A DNA stretch of 64,000 bases from positions 124,001 through 188,000 of the forward strand of contig NTMA01000009.1 in assembly GCA_002917075.1 (NCBI GenBank), read 5' to 3'. The notes under the pieces were generated by a model. It was not told the origin of the DNA. It did not search any database and worked only from the letters and a program-made list of their open reading frames with translations. Each line of letters opens with the position of its first letter. Positions within the stretch are counted from its first letter, which is position 1. Positions 31,501 through 42,639 of this stretch are shown here, piece after piece. The translations under genes and the position numbers were made by a program. The stretch is from Hawksworthiomyces lignivorus. Its lineage: Eukaryota > Ascomycota > Sordariomycetes > Ophiostomatales > Ophiostomataceae.

Positions 31501-34152
31501 GTCTGGGCTTGCAGCAGCTCCAGAATCATCGCCTATCGGAGCCGATATTTCCACATCAGGGACACTTTTAAAGTCATCTTCTTTTGGAAGTACATTCCCT
31601 TTCGTAGACACGTCTTCTTTTGGAGGATCTTCTTTTGGAGGAACATCTTCTTTTGGGAGTATGTCTTCTTTTGGAAGTACGTCTTCTTTCGAAGACACGT
31701 CTTCTTCCAGAGGTACGTCCTCTTCTGGAGGCATGTCGACCATTGACACTTCATTGTCGTCGGCTTCTTCGTCTAAATGAAATGCCGGCGCAACCTCTGG
31801 TCTTGGTGGTTCATCAATAGGCTTTTGTTGGCGTGGGCCGGAGCTAGAGACTGACTTCTCCGGTAAAGATTGTACAATGTCATTTGGCTCGCTCCCGTCG
31901 GCTGCATCGGCCTTTACAGCGTCACCATTCAGTAGCACCAAGTCAACCTCTTTCCCTGCATCATCGGCAGCATGGACGGGAGCTTCTTCGGGTACTTCTT
32001 CTTTAATCTTTGCAGATTCGGTTTTTAGCTTCTTGAGCTCCGACTTGCCAAAGAGCATGCCCAATAAGCCGCTCGCCTGCCCTTCGTCCTCGGAGGATGT
32101 CTCGTTATCGCCGTCAGAGCCGTCAGCTTCATCACTGTCGTCGCTGTCACTGTCCATATCTGTGGACCCAAGATCGTCATCCATGTCGACCGACTCGTCG
32201 CTAGTGTCACCGTCTCCATTTTTGTCGTTTCCATCGGCCACTGCAGAGTCAGCAGCATCCACGTCGGTAATCTTGACATCGGCCAGTTTAGCGTATTTCA
32301 GGCGCAGCTGCGCCTGGGTGAGACCCTCATCTGATGCGACAGACTTGGCATCTTCCTTCTCAGCCTCGTCGTCATCCGAAGAGGACATATTGCTCTCGTC
32401 TTCGTCGTCGCCTCCCTCGGATTCGTCCGTGTCGATGTCTCCGGCATCGGACCCTAGAGATAGATCACTGTCTTCGTCGTCTAAATCGTCATCCAGATCC
32501 TCGTCGACCTCCATGTCTTCATCTGACGGCACTTCCGAGTCCAGCTGGGCCCGCCGCGCCTGCAGCTTCTGCTCTGATAAGGCGATGGTCTCCTGTAGCG
32601 CAGCATTAAGGCGCCGCTGTTCCTCAGCCTCATACTCGCGCAGCCGCCGGCGGTTGATCTCGGCCCTGACGTTCTCCCAGGTGCCCACCAAGGCACGCAT
32701 GACGATGCGGTAGCGCGCAATCCACATGGCTCGGGCTTCCGCTTCCAGCTGCTCGGCGGACTTGGGCTGCCGCCGCAGCCACTCGTCGCGGCACGCCTCC
32801 GCCAGTTTCTTGGCGGTAGCCCGGTGGCGCTGCTGTTCCATAGCCATCAGCTTGCGGAAGTTCGCCATAGCCTTGACTAGGTGGTCCATGTGCGCCCACT
32901 GCCGAGGCGGCTCCTCGATTGCCTCTGGCTCGAAGGCGATGCACCGCGGTTCAGTCAGGATGCCGCCTTCTTCTGTCTCCTTCTCGATGCGCGCAATGAT
33001 GGCCGCCTCGCTCGCGGCCATCTCATCGGTCATGCGCGGTTCGTCTTCGGTAGTGAGCAGGCCGCCCTCTTCGACGGGGATGTCGGCCGCCTTTTCAAAG
33101 AACTCAGGGAGGTCTGCAGCCAGTCGTGGCCGGATTTTGGTCTGGTCTGGATGCACAATCGGAATGGTAAGCGTTCTGGTCCGGAGTCTGATGCGGGGCG
33201 TTGTCCGCGTCGGCAGCTCCGGCTTTGGGGCGCCGCGACGAGATGAGGAGGCCCCGCCATCTGTCTGAGATCGGGTAGTTCGACTGGACCGTGATGGCTG
33301 CATCCTTGTAGCAGAGGGTTGGGAAGCCCGCAGGTGAGGCGCAGGGGAGGGAGATCGTCGTCGTAAGCGGGAAGAGGAGGAGCGTGACTCGGTAGTGGGA
33401 GCTCTGCGGGATGGTGGCTGTTTGGAGAGGGGGGTTGATGGCGATGGTTTGGATGTGGCCGCAGGTCGCGTCGTAGAGGAGAGACGTCGCGAGGCGCTGG
33501 TAGAGATAGTAGAGGGAGAATTTGCATGCTGGGAGGAGGAGGACATCCGAGTCCCATGGCCATTAACTGCGGCTTGTGATGATTTGTTGGAGGGAGGGCT
33601 AGTCTGATGCGCCTGCACGGCTCCTCTTGTAATCCGCTTGTCGCCGGTGTGGAGCTCTAGCGGGATGGTGTTGATGCGTCCTGACTTCCGACGGCCGCCC
33701 TCGTTGAACGTGGACGGCCCATCAGCCTCAATTTTCTTCCAGGGAGGTGATATGGGCTTTGGTCGACGTGGAGCATTCGGCGGCGACGATGTGCTATCCC
33801 GGGTACGGCGTCGTTTCGCAGGCCGCTCGCCGTCGTCACTGTGGTCAGCTGCATCGTCGTGATCATCGTGGCCATTCTTCAGGGGCTTATCATCCCTCCC
33901 CAGCTGGTTGCCGCCGTGGATGCTGTTGGTCTCGTGAGCTTCGACATCGTCAAGAAGCTCCTCCTTTACCGTGCCAATATCAACATTGTTCTCCGGCTCT
34001 TCGGGTTCTTCTGTGGCGAGAAATGGCGTTTCAGACCCATCCGAGGATGGCGATGTCAAAGTGCTAAGCGGACTTTCATCACCACTCGTGGTGTCGATGG
34101 GATGCAAGTCGGGGAGCGTCGATTTTGGGCCCGGAGACGCGGTACCCGTCAT
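28507..34152 (-). CDS. SWR1: SWR1 chromatin-remodelling ATPase (H2A.Z exchange), single exon
   Basis: One uninterrupted exon encodes 1881 residues, the normal size for filamentous fungi. It is the motor subunit of the SWR1 complex, which replaces nucleosomal H2A-H2B with H2A.Z-H2B using ATP, in the nucleus. Order: Ser/Arg-rich N terminus; HSA domain at ~415-530 (starts WAHMDHLVKAMANFRKLM); a long Asp/Glu-rich histone-binding region at ~540-720; a hexapeptide-repeat stretch at ~800-850; Snf2 ATPase lobe 1 with LADEMGLGKT near 979 and DEAH near 1082; then the long insertion between the lobes that marks INO80/SWR1-type remodelers; lobe 2 with HRALIFTQMTKVLDILEQFL near 1520 and DRCHRIGQTRDVHIYRL near 1620. 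The C terminus ends in a lysine-rich tail. All helicase motifs look intact. INO80 itself is less likely because the HSA and acidic regions match SWR1 order. It is divergent from the complex I gene. Confidence 0.95.
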   Translation of the reverse strand: MTGTASPGPKSTLPDLHPIDTTSGDESPLSTLTSPSSDGSETPFLATEEPEEPENNVDIGTVKEELLDDVEAHETNSIHGGNQLGRDDKPLKNGHDDHDDAADHSDDGERPAKRRRTRDSTSSPPNAPRRPKPISPPWKKIEADGPSTFNEGGRRKSGRINTIPLELHTGDKRITRGAVQAHQTSPPSNKSSQAAVNGHGTRMSSSSQHANSPSTISTSASRRLSSTTRPAATSKPSPSTPLSKQPPSRRAPTTESRSSSSRLRRRSPSPAPHLRASQPSATRMQPSRSSRTTRSQTDGGASSSRRGAPKPELPTRTTPRIRLRTRTLTIPIVHPDQTKIRPRLAADLPEFFEKAADIPVEEGGLLTTEDEPRMTDEMAASEAAIIARIEKETEEGGILTEPRCIAFEPEAIEEPPRQWAHMDHLVKAMANFRKLMAMEQQRHRATAKKLAEACRDEWLRRQPKSAEQLEAEARAMWIARYRIVMRALVGTWENVRAEINRRRLREYEAEEQRRLNAALQETIALSEQKLQARRAQLDSEVPSDEDMEVDEDLDDDLDDEDSDLSLGSDAGDIDTDESEGGDDEDESNMSSSDDDEAEKEDAKSVASDEGLTQAQLRLKYAKLADVKITDVDAADSAVADGNDKNGDGDTSDESVDMDDDLGSTDMDSDSDDSDEADGSDGDNETSSEDEGQASGLLGMLFGKSELKKLKTESAKIKEEVPEEAPVHAADDAGKEVDLVLLNGDAVKADAADGSEPNDIVQSLPEKSVSSSGPRQQKPIDEPPRPEVAPAFHLDEEADDNEVSMVDMPPEEDVPLEEDVSSKEDVLPKEDILPKEDVPPKEDPPKEDVSTKGNVLPKEDDFKSVPDVEISAPIGDDSGAAASPDTDAVTTAISPGRSQSPHTMDTKPSDLDTPMSVDAELLGPPKETSASRSVSPAPTTTALPKTEIPFLLRGSLREYQHYGLDWLAGLYANNTNGILADEMGLGKTIQTIALLAHLACHHEVWGPHLVIVPTSVILNWEMEFKKWCPAFKILTYYGSQEERKRKRIGWTNDDIWNVCITSYQIVVQDQQVFKRRRWHYMILDEAHNIKNFKSQRWQSLLGFNTHSRLLLTGTPLQNNLTELWSLLFFLMPPENGMGGFADLQEFHDWFHKPESQILESGREQMDDEARAIISKLHKVLRPYLLRRLKADVEKQMPAKYEHVELCRLSKRQRELYDGFLARSDTRETLSSGNYLSIINCLMQLRKVCNHPDLFVDRPIMTSFRMQRSVAATYELSTEHDVRRLLDVDPRGRVSLQFLNLIPTQHEGLSALTATRINQLATNRVLSDLKEAQRARLPHPYHDLDASTVESNLAYLENAVRWKRFEELQHSTYVNALRRQQRPIYGKGLIDMLTLHTENRPFKPRPKVPAKIMEWFENDSFLLHNIVQPLERRSDSLEMTITKFACVTPAVVTRDMNGILLGWKGVESFEEWDLKLSAPVKTLPFMERQPPRDPWHEARMRLTIQFPDKRLLQYDCGKLQALDRLLRRLQAGGHRALIFTQMTKVLDILEQFLNIHGHKYLRLDGATKIEQRQILTDRFNHDNRILCFILSTRSGGLGINLTGADTVIFYDQDWNPAMDKQCQDRCHRIGQTRDVHIYRLVSEHTIEANILRKASQKQMLDDVVIQEGEFTTDYFNKLSVRDVLGSGENEGDVGLFGESDAAANAAMDRVLGGVETAGDQRTAGRVLEQAEDTEDVTAARLAEKEISQDDADFSERPVGVAGAPLASSATPGTTSGVSSVRQGTPRDDIAGAAVAAGEGMGAGAGAGAGAAHGSLGRSSLGLFTESAAADEKEIEYNAWGKQMHTIDDYMLGWMAEQLKGTALNLPKDKKKGKKKKGKDTRKR
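31590..31740 (-). repeat. Hexapeptide coding repeat inside SWR1
   Basis: About nine imperfect 18-bp units encode variants of P-P-K-E-D-V (for example LPKEDI, SSKEDV, PLEEDV). They lie in the disordered region between the acidic stretch and the ATPase domain. Confidence 0.85.
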
Positions 34153-34864
34153 CGTCTTGGTGGGTGGCGAGAGGGACGAGGTACCGCGATCTCAACAATA
34201 TGGGCATTGGATAGAGCAAAATTGGGGTCTGGCAAAAGCTAGGACTCCATAGAATCTTCGGTTTGAGTTTGGGAGTTGAGACGACTCTGGGCGGATGGGA
34301 AATGGAAAAAATTGATGAAATGGGATGGCCAACAGCAAAATTCTTGGAAAACGCCAAAAAGCACGAAACGTCGTTTTCTTTATTTTAGTATTATTACACG
34401 GTTATTTTTTTTTTTTTTTTTTGCTCGCTGCGCCTGGACTCAACTGAAATTTGGGGACTGGGAAGGAGTGTCGCGCGCCACAGGCGGGGGGCGAAGGGAC
34501 GAACAGGGGGGAAGGGCGACTAATAGGTGCCAGATTTGTCAGGCTCAAAAAGGAAAGATGCTGTGGTGGTGGAAAGAGCATTGGAAATGGTTACATAAGC
34601 ATATCTGAGACCATCAAAGGCGGATTAAAGGCCTCAGGCAGAAACTTTGAGAGGTGTGCACGGACCAATGGCTGCTCACCCAAACACCGAGAGGAATAGC
34701 CGATGACCTCTGCTTCAAAAAACACAATCACCACACCAAGACTGCGATTTCGATCAGACAACCAAGCCAATTCGATCTCGGGCATTTGGAAAAGGTGTGC
34801 CTCTCTCTTTCACACGATTGATCCATAGCTGCTAGATGCAAGAACAAGCAGTTGCTGACCCTCA
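34153..34864. promoter_or_regulatory. Divergent promoter between SWR1 and the complex I subunit gene
   Basis: The 712-bp gap separates two outward-facing housekeeping genes. A T17 tract lies at about 34407-34423. Poly(dA:dT) tracts like this commonly keep nucleosomes off fungal promoters. No gene is present. Confidence 0.5.
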
Positions 34865-35649
34865 ATGGCTGCACAGATGCTGCCTCATCGGATTGCTCGG
34901 GCAACGCCCATGCGCCAGCTGGGTCTCACGGCCGCCCGCCGCCTGACGCCTGTGGTGCAGCAGCGGACCTTCATTCCCAATTCCGTCATCGGCGCCGATG
35001 TCATCGACGAGAAGTACCCGCCTCCGCCAAGCCTGACGGAGGCCGAGGATCCTGGCATGGTGAGTGGGCGGGGACTGCAAGGGAGCGCGGCGAGGAGAGA
35101 GCAACAAACGACCTGGAAAATGCGATTTCAGAGTGTCAATTGTTGAAGGCACTGAGACAGTCGAGGGCAATAGATTGCTAACACATCTTAGAATGGCGGC
35201 TATGTCCAGCCCCCGCCTATCAAGCGGCAATTCCGCGACCCCTACGGCGACTGGTGGGACAAGCAGGAGCGCCGCAACTACGGCGAGCCTGCACACGAGG
35301 ACTACGACCAGCTCGGCATGTTCACCCCCTACGAGTACACGTGGACGACGCCCGGCAAGGGTCTGGCGCAGATTGGCGCCTTCGTCGCGACGTTCCTGAG
35401 CGTGTGCTACATTGTCAAGCTCACATACCCGGACAAGGTCGCCGCGCCGCGGGAGTTTGAGGGTGGTTTGGAGAAAGAGCTAGGCGGGCCCGGTGCTGTG
35501 CGGGTAAGCTTTTTTTTCCCTCTCAATGAAAAAAACTAAACAGAAAATTTGGCTCTCGTCGTCATATCTCATATTTCTGCTTGGGCAGGTGGGCTAACAT
35601 TTATGATTTCTAACAGGCAAGAAGCGCTGAAGACGCCGAGGAAATATAA
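34865..35649 (+). CDS. Mitochondrial complex I subunit, NDUFB8/ASHI type
   Basis: Exons 34865-35059, 35192-35503 and 35617-35649 join to 179 residues. The N terminus is a mitochondrial targeting sequence (Arg-rich, no acids: LPHRIARATPMRQLG). The mature part contains EKYPPPPSLTEAEDPGM, then QFRDPYGDWWDKQERRNYGE and HEDYDQLGMFTPYEYTWTTP, then one membrane helix (GAFVATFLSVCYIVKLTYP), as expected for this accessory subunit of NADH:ubiquinone oxidoreductase in the inner membrane. The final tiny exon encodes ARSAEDAEEI. The first intron is 132 bp with a TTGCTAACAC branch site. An earlier AG near 35589 would give a stop at once, so the acceptor at 35615-35616 is preferred. Confidence 0.9.
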
Positions 35650-35690
35650 GTGTTGACGGAGTTTTGGCGGACGATACTAGTAAAGGATGA

Positions 35691-35731
35691 TGCTAGTGAA
35701 GCCAATCAATTGCTAGTTGAAGCCAATCAAT
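35691..35731. repeat. 20/21-bp tandem duplication in the 3' region of the complex I gene
   Basis: TGCTAGTGAAGCCAATCAAT is followed directly by the same sequence with one extra T. It lies 42 bp after the stop codon, probably in the 3' UTR. Confidence 0.93.
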
Positions 35732-38700
35732 TGTTGTATATATCTGTCATAGATACAGAAAATGGGAAAGTAAAGCACATGTTTTAAGACAAGATGCCTT
35801 CCTCCTCCTTGGTCTTCGCTCGGGTCTCCAACTGTCTAATTTGTAGTAACTGGATGGCTTCATTTGGTCTTCTAGTTGGCCCTGACGTCTGTTCCACCAA
35901 CAATTCCCCATGAAGTGCCGTTAATTTGATGCGCTCGTGCTGGCGACCAAATATTTGCAGCCCGGTGCCTCCCAGTACAAGATATATTTCAAATCTCAGA
36001 CAGCCATGTCCTGTATCGACGTTAGAGCCTGCTTCGTGTTATAAGATGAGTCCATATTCAACGAATAAATGCATATGGGAGGTGGAGGGGACTATTGCGA
36101 GTCATATATTGCTTTGTTGTGTTGTTGCTTCACGTCCCTGAAACCTAGCCGATTTCTTCGCTTTTTTCATTGACTGGTCAGACTAATGGAATAATAAGCA
36201 TAGATCAAACATTGTCTGTTGCCATCGCAGAATATCAGTTCTTCAGACCAATAAAAATGATTCATTGCTGCTCTAACTGAAAAATACATCTTTCGACCGC
36301 AGTCCGGTCAACGGAAACAGGTCAAGAATCTCGACAACAGAAAGGCCGACTCAGTATTCAACGTGCAGAGGAGGATAACCCTCTGCCGATTAAGAGGTGC
36401 TTTTCTTCATCCATAACAGAATAACCTCCTCTTTGGTTTCTTTTCCTCTATATACTTGTTCTTTGCTTATCTCATTACATCGTGCCAGGTCTGTTGCCTT
36501 CCTCCTCTAAGTCGAGTCTCATTTGACCTGTCTTTGCTCGTTTTAGATTCAAAAATTCTTCATATCAGATTCTACACAAAAAAGCACATATTTAGATAAG
36601 CTAGACAGTGCCATCTTGATCTTGGTTTCCTAAGCCACATTGATACGGCAGTCACATAGAAAGGCAATATACCGGGTCGATATAGAGCTACACGCACGCT
36701 CTGTATCGTAGTATTTCTAATGCAAAATTCGATATCCTCTAGCTCGTCATTGTGCCAAAATTAACCCCTTCTTTTTACCTTTCTTAGCAAGATTAGATAC
36801 AGAGCATAGAATATTTCCACGAATCACATATATCCTTAACCGCACATATGGTCACTCGCCACGTGCTTGTGCCAGGGCGCTCTCTTATTCAGCAGCGGCA
36901 GAGGCCAGCAGGTGAAAGCACCAACTCATGGTCAAGGAAGACCACATCCAGGAGAACTGTACTGACTTATGGAGCATATTTCATCTCATGGCTAAAAGGA
37001 TACATCCGAACGGCAAGCTTTAGGAAATATTCTAAAAAATTTCATATGGAAGGTGTCAAAAAGAGGAAGAGCAAGGAAGCCCGTGCAGTATGCGACACAC
37101 GATACAGTCAACGCTGAAATCCCGGCACAAAAAAATGATGCATCATGCATGTGCTTATTTGAACGAGTGGAAACTAGTCTCTCTTTATCTGTACTCTGTC
37201 TATTCTGTTGCCACAAAGAAAAGGTACACAATACAATCAACTGTCATATGAAGATCAGTCAGCTGACTGGAGACTTCTTCCTTCCATATCTTTTTAGAAG
37301 GCAGCTGAATTTCTACGAGTTTCTGAGCATCCATATATGGATATTGATATGTACATATGCTCTTGTATGCAATCAGCCTTGTATTTGGCAATTCTGTTCC
37401 TATTGAGAAAACAAAAGAGGTAGTGGAATTTATGAAGTTATTATCTCAGGTTTACAAGAATATTTATGTATCCACCGCAAAAGGGGCCTCTCTGAAGTAG
37501 TTCTTACACCACTGAGTTCAAAATAATTTTAGCTTGAGGCAGGATTCATGTGAATCGTTTGCCTAATCTAGCACACATTCTCATCTTACTACATCACTTA
37601 CCGGTAGATCTGAGACCGGCAATTCAACTGTAGGCCATGTTGCCCTTCTTGCCCAGATCCAACTACTCGCGTATCATTTTATTTCAAGAGGTGCATTCGT
37701 CGCCCAATGCAACCCTGCCATTTTGTCTCGTTAAACAGCTCGTCCCAAACTGTTCCGGATTTGGAATTTATTCTACTGCATTCGGTCCTCTTTTCTCCTT
37801 CTTTCTTGGTAAGTTGGTGTGAATATTAAGGGGCCAGAACGGGCCTTTTGGTCTTTTGGCCTTTTTTATATACTTTCTTTTCCTTTATGTACGTGCCAAC
37901 AATTTATTATGCATCTAAGAAAAGTCGCTACCTATGACAGAGGGCCTACTCTCTGTAGAACATTGCCGGTACGTCTCTTTTCACTCAGATTTCCCATGTA
38001 TCAGTTGTATAGATTTACTTGCGGCACACACATGACGCGTGCGTAAGGAATAATAAGAGGCACGGAGTAAATAGATTGAATTTCACCTCGGCAACACAAA
38101 AGCATTGAGCTAAAAGAATTATGTGTAAGTGAACTCTATTCTCGTGCCAGAGTGCCAAGAGATGGCAAACTGGAGTCCCCAGAAATGGCATCCCCATGGT
38201 ACAACGCCGTGCGTTACTTTTTTTTCCTTTGATCTCACATATCTTACAGGTTTTCCATCCTCCTCTTCCGTGCCTACACTGTATTAGCTCCTTCGCGGCT
38301 TTATGACTGTTTCCTATGTCGTCTGGGCCATCACCCAGCCGCGCGATATTTTCAATCTTTTCTCCTACGTGCAGGCTTCCAAAAATAATCTTCGTCTTTA
38401 ATCAATCTGTGGGGGGGTTTGGTGGCTGCATCTTAATCAGGGAAGGGGAGTACAAATAGTTCTACGACGATGAAAAGGACAAGTTAAAAGCCGCTTTCTA
38501 ACAGATAAGTCGTAAAATTGCAAGATGATGACATTCAAATGAGTCTCTCATGATGTTTGGGCCTCTTTGAACTCTATGTCACTTTCAATTCTTCATCGCT
38601 GTTTGCTTTGCCTTATCGTCCCTCTTAGATTCACTAGTATTCTTATCATCGGTGTACTTCCGTTATTCGTTAACCTATTTTCATGGTTATTGATGTAGGT

Positions 38701-39827
38701 TTCTATTGAACTGTGAGCTGTCTTATCATCATAGCCTCATCTATTAGTATCGAGGTGGAATGCACCGCCGACGCAAGTGAGCTTTGGACTCAAGAGATCG
38801 CCACGCTGGGAAAAACGTGCTCAACAGGAAAAACTTTTCTGGGGAATGCAAGTGTGACTGGTGTAATATTTCTTTTTGTCATGATTTCTATATTGTTTAT
38901 AGATTGTGGGGGAGGATGCTTCTGGTTTTTGCCGGCCTGGCTAAATGAGAACCGTCATCGAACACCATATTTTCCTCCCTGTCCGCATTCTCTCGCGACG
39001 AAATGTAGAGGGGAGACTAGGTATGGACAGGCGGTCCCAAATGCCTAGATGTGGGAAGACGGCTGTTAGAGCAAACGCCTTGAAATGCGTTTGTTTATTT
39101 TGGGTCCATAATGTATGTTTCGTTTTCTTCTGTACGTTTGCTTGGGCGCGACCACGCGGTAGAATAGGTCTTATTTCCCCCATGTTTAGCACTGCACATC
39201 TTCCCAATAAAGTCACGAGAGCTTCCGAGCCAATCGATATATTATACCCAGATGGCAAAAAGACATGTAGTCGCCAAGTTCCGGTGTCCTCGGCAATTTG
39301 GCCATTTCAGAGGCAAAAACACATCAGAGTGACAGGAGGCACCGCAGGTATACGACGCTGAGATACATCTGAGAGAGATTTCGTTGCCTTTCTGTCCGTC
39401 GGCAGTTAAACTGGTTTAGCAGAGAAATACCTCTCCACGAGACCAGAACCAAATTGATTTATTTATTTTTGTGCTCGAATTATTTGGAAATGGAAAGTAA
39501 TAGAATGGGAGGCAAGGGAAAATATACCGAGACACACATATTGGCCAAAGAAGCGATGAACCAGGCCCGGCAACCCAGGGCCAGCAGTCGTCTTCTCTCA
39601 CCCTTTTTCCCGGAGAGTATAAGGAGACGTATAACACTGAGCAGTCTCTCTCCTACGTCTCCTCTTCTTTCTTTCTTTTCTTCCTTCTTTTGTTCTTCTC
39701 TAGCCCTCGTTAGTTCTTTGTCAAGGTCCAGTCGCTTATAGCCCTGCCTCACAGCAACCTCGCCTCTCGCTAGCCTAAAGACAAGAAAACAAAAGAAGGA
39801 GGAAGAAGCCCAGTCAACACCATCACA
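35732..39827. other. 4.1-kb gene-free region
   Basis: Only short ORFs without family signals are present (longest 39-139 codons). I see no tRNA-like cloverleaf, terminal repeats or transposon motifs. The last few hundred bases before 39828 are CT-rich and are the probable promoter and leader of the DUF1996 gene. Confidence 0.5.
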
Positions 39828-41215
39828 ATGAAGTCAGCCACCTTCGCTGCTGTCGCCGGCCTGCTGGCGCAGAACGTGGCGGCGCAGAACATGCTGCGTT
39901 TCGCCTGCTCCCAGCTCGTCGTGGAGCGGACCGATCCCATTGTCAACCCTGGCCAGCTGTACACGCCGCATCTGCACCAGATTGTCGGTGGTAACGCGTT
40001 CAACGTCACCATGGACCCCACCAACAACCTAAACCAGCTGTCGACTTGCACCTCGTGCAACTTCAAGGAGGATACCTCCAACTACTGGACCGCCGTCCTC
40101 TTCTTCAAGCACAAGAACGGCTCCTTCCACCGCGTGCCCCAGGTCGGCAACGGTGGCCCGCAGGGCCAGCTCGTCAACAAGGGCGGTCTGGACGTCTACT
40201 ACATCCCCAGCGGCAAGGTGACCGCTTTCAAGCCGGTGCGTCTATCTCTATTCTGTATTCCCAGATGATGCAATCGCTGGACGAATTTGTCAATTCTGCT
40301 GCTATGGTATGGTTCTGACTCTCTGCTCGATTTCTAGGGTTTCCGCATGATTGCTGGCAAGGCCTCCAACACCGATACCTCCAAGGTCAGCCGCGGCAAC
40401 ATCTGCCATCGCTGCTGGAAGTCGACCAACGACAACCAGTTCACCGGTGGTGCCCCGTGCACCGGTGCCGATACCGTTGAGGTCCCCACCGATACGTCCT
40501 GCAAGATGGTTCGCCAGACCATCATCTTCCCTACGTAAGCTTATCCTTCAGCTTCGGCTTCAGCGGCACGAGCCCTTCGGATAGAGTGTTGGTCTTCTGA
40601 ACGAGCAGCCTTGCTAACAAAAATCCAGCTGCTGGGACGGCAAGAACCTCGACTCTCCCGACCATCAGACCCACGTCGCCTACAGCGGTGTTGGTGCTTC
40701 TGGCGGCGGTTCTTGCCCGTCGTCGCACCCCGTTAAGCTGCCCCAGGTCATGTACGAGCTCATGTGGAACACCTCATCCTTCATGGACAAGAGCATGTGG
40801 CCCTCCGACGGCTCGAACCCCTTCGTCTACAGCATGAACATCGGGTGAGTACTTCTTTCATGTCTATATTTTCTTTTTTTTTTTTTAAAAAAGAAGCAAT
40901 CAAGCTAACACGCGTATAGCGGCGCCGCTGCCCACGGTGATTACCTCTTCGGCTGGAAGGACGACACTCTCCAGAAGGCCATGGACAAGAACTGCAACCT
41001 CAACCGCGATTGCGCTGCTGCCGGCATCCACGCCCAGTCTCCCGATGTTTACAGCGCTTGCACCAAGAAGCAGCAGGCCGTTGAGGATGTCGATGGCTGT
41101 ACGTCTTTCCCCCTGCGCTTCCCCATTTTCTTCCACGCTGTTGTCCGGGCTCTTGCTAACTTCCATAACAGGGCTGAAGTCCATCCCCATGGGCGAGATG
41201 GCGATGAAGGCATAG
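39828..41215 (+). CDS. Secreted DUF1996 domain protein, five exons
   Basis: Exons 39828-40235, 40338-40534, 40629-40844, 40920-41098 and 41172-41215 join to 347 residues. A signal peptide (MKSATFAAVAGLLAQNVAAQ) is followed directly by the DUF1996 core: LRFACSQLVVERTDPIVNPG, then HLHQIVGGNAFN, the cysteine pair in STCTSCNF, NYWTAVLFF, GFRMIAG, a second CWKS-type cysteine segment, FPTCWDGKNLDSPDHQTHVAY, and HGDYLFGWK near the end. The conserved His and Asp residues are all present. The biochemical role of DUF1996 is not established; these are secreted, often wall-associated proteins, some induced by plant material. There is no C-terminal WSC or CBM extension, so this is the short form. Every splice join preserves the family blocks. 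Confidence 0.9.
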
Positions 41216-42639
41216 ATGAGCTCTTAAGCTTTAATTTCCGGCAAAGGTTTCTGTTCTTGCACGCCTGTCCTCTGGTCTCATCTCTCGGTTTTTGTAGTCA
41301 TGGAAATAATTTTCCTTCATCTCTCGTAGCCAAGACAGAAAATAAGACTGCTTGCTATATATTATATATTAACATCTTCTTTGTTATAATTCTTCACTTC
41401 TGCAACTACCATGCTCTTCTAATTAGTGGCATTAAACATGTCGCAGTCGCTGGGGACCAATTTCCAATGACTGTTGCCCTGTTCGTCTATAATTGATTGC
41501 AGTATTTAGCACGCCAAAAGCGATTTTAATTTGATTCTTGCTTAGGATATGAGATCTGTAAGGTTTATACCAGCACAGAATTCGTCAGATGTGAGGCATA
41601 AGATACTGACATGTGTGTATATAAATCTCATGCCTGTGTTGGTATGTGCAAGCCTCTGCCTGGTCGTATGGCAATTATTATTTTGTCGAGCTGGTCGAAG
41701 CATGCAAATTCACGACAATGAAGATGGCTTCGTAGAAACAAATACGATTGGTTTTCTATTACGTCTAAGATGAAGAGAATATAATAAATTGCAACTTGCA
41801 TCTCTAAGTGTAGTATTTAATGCTGTGCGTCGTTGACAAAATGAGTTCATGTACAGAGGCAGTGGAGATACGCCCTAGCTTCACGCTATAGCGATTTAAA
41901 GAGTGCAATTAGAGGGGAGGATATCAGAGGGAAGATCAAAATTACAGATGCATTTCTTTAACAGAACAAAGTCTTGCAGCAAAATCGCCACGAGACATTG
42001 AGAGTGCTTTCCTCATGTCTCGACTTTTTCTGAATCACATATTTCCTCATGTCTCACGCTGCTGTCCAATGAGTCTTACACAGTGCGTGTTGTAGGGTCC
42101 GCATCTTCCTGAAGCCTGTATTTAACCTTCCCTTAGCAGACTAGTGTTCCCGGACGGGAGCGCTGAACTTAATGTTGCAATCAGATGGCGTCTTATCGCG
42201 GTCAGTAGACTGCAGCTGTGATCCGCCGAATCCACAAAATCGTCCTCCTGTTCTTGCGAGTCTTCTTTTCTAGTTTTTCTGCTCTTCTTGCGCCATTGTT
42301 CTCACCGCTTAGCTCAGCTATGCTGGTGATGATAAAACACAAGCATCGGCCTCTGTCCACTGCTGACTTCATAGTCAAAAGGGCTGCCTGTGTAGGTGCT
42401 GAGCAAGGCTGAAAGCTATCTATGCTCTCCAGACTCTTTCTTATTTCCATTGATTTTATCTGCCGAATTCATATAGTGTCCGTTTAAGAGCTAAGTGGAT
42501 TATATCTACATCCGCGTGAGCAAGATTCGTAGAACTTTCGTGGTCACACGACATTTTGAGAATTGCGTGTGGCTAACGGAAGACAGAAATTACGCTGGCG
42601 ACGTGACGGGGGTGATCTCTTATTTTCTTCCCCTTCAAA
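41216..42639. other. Intergenic region, no gene seen
   Basis: About 1.4 kb, AT-rich. It contains short ORFs only and no recognisable RNA gene. It holds the 3' end of the DUF1996 gene and the promoter of the permease. Confidence 0.5.

Noticed and set aside
34393..34423. Long T run near 34410 considered as a terminator
   Set aside because: It sits in a divergent promoter, so a nucleosome-excluding tract is more plausible than a terminator.
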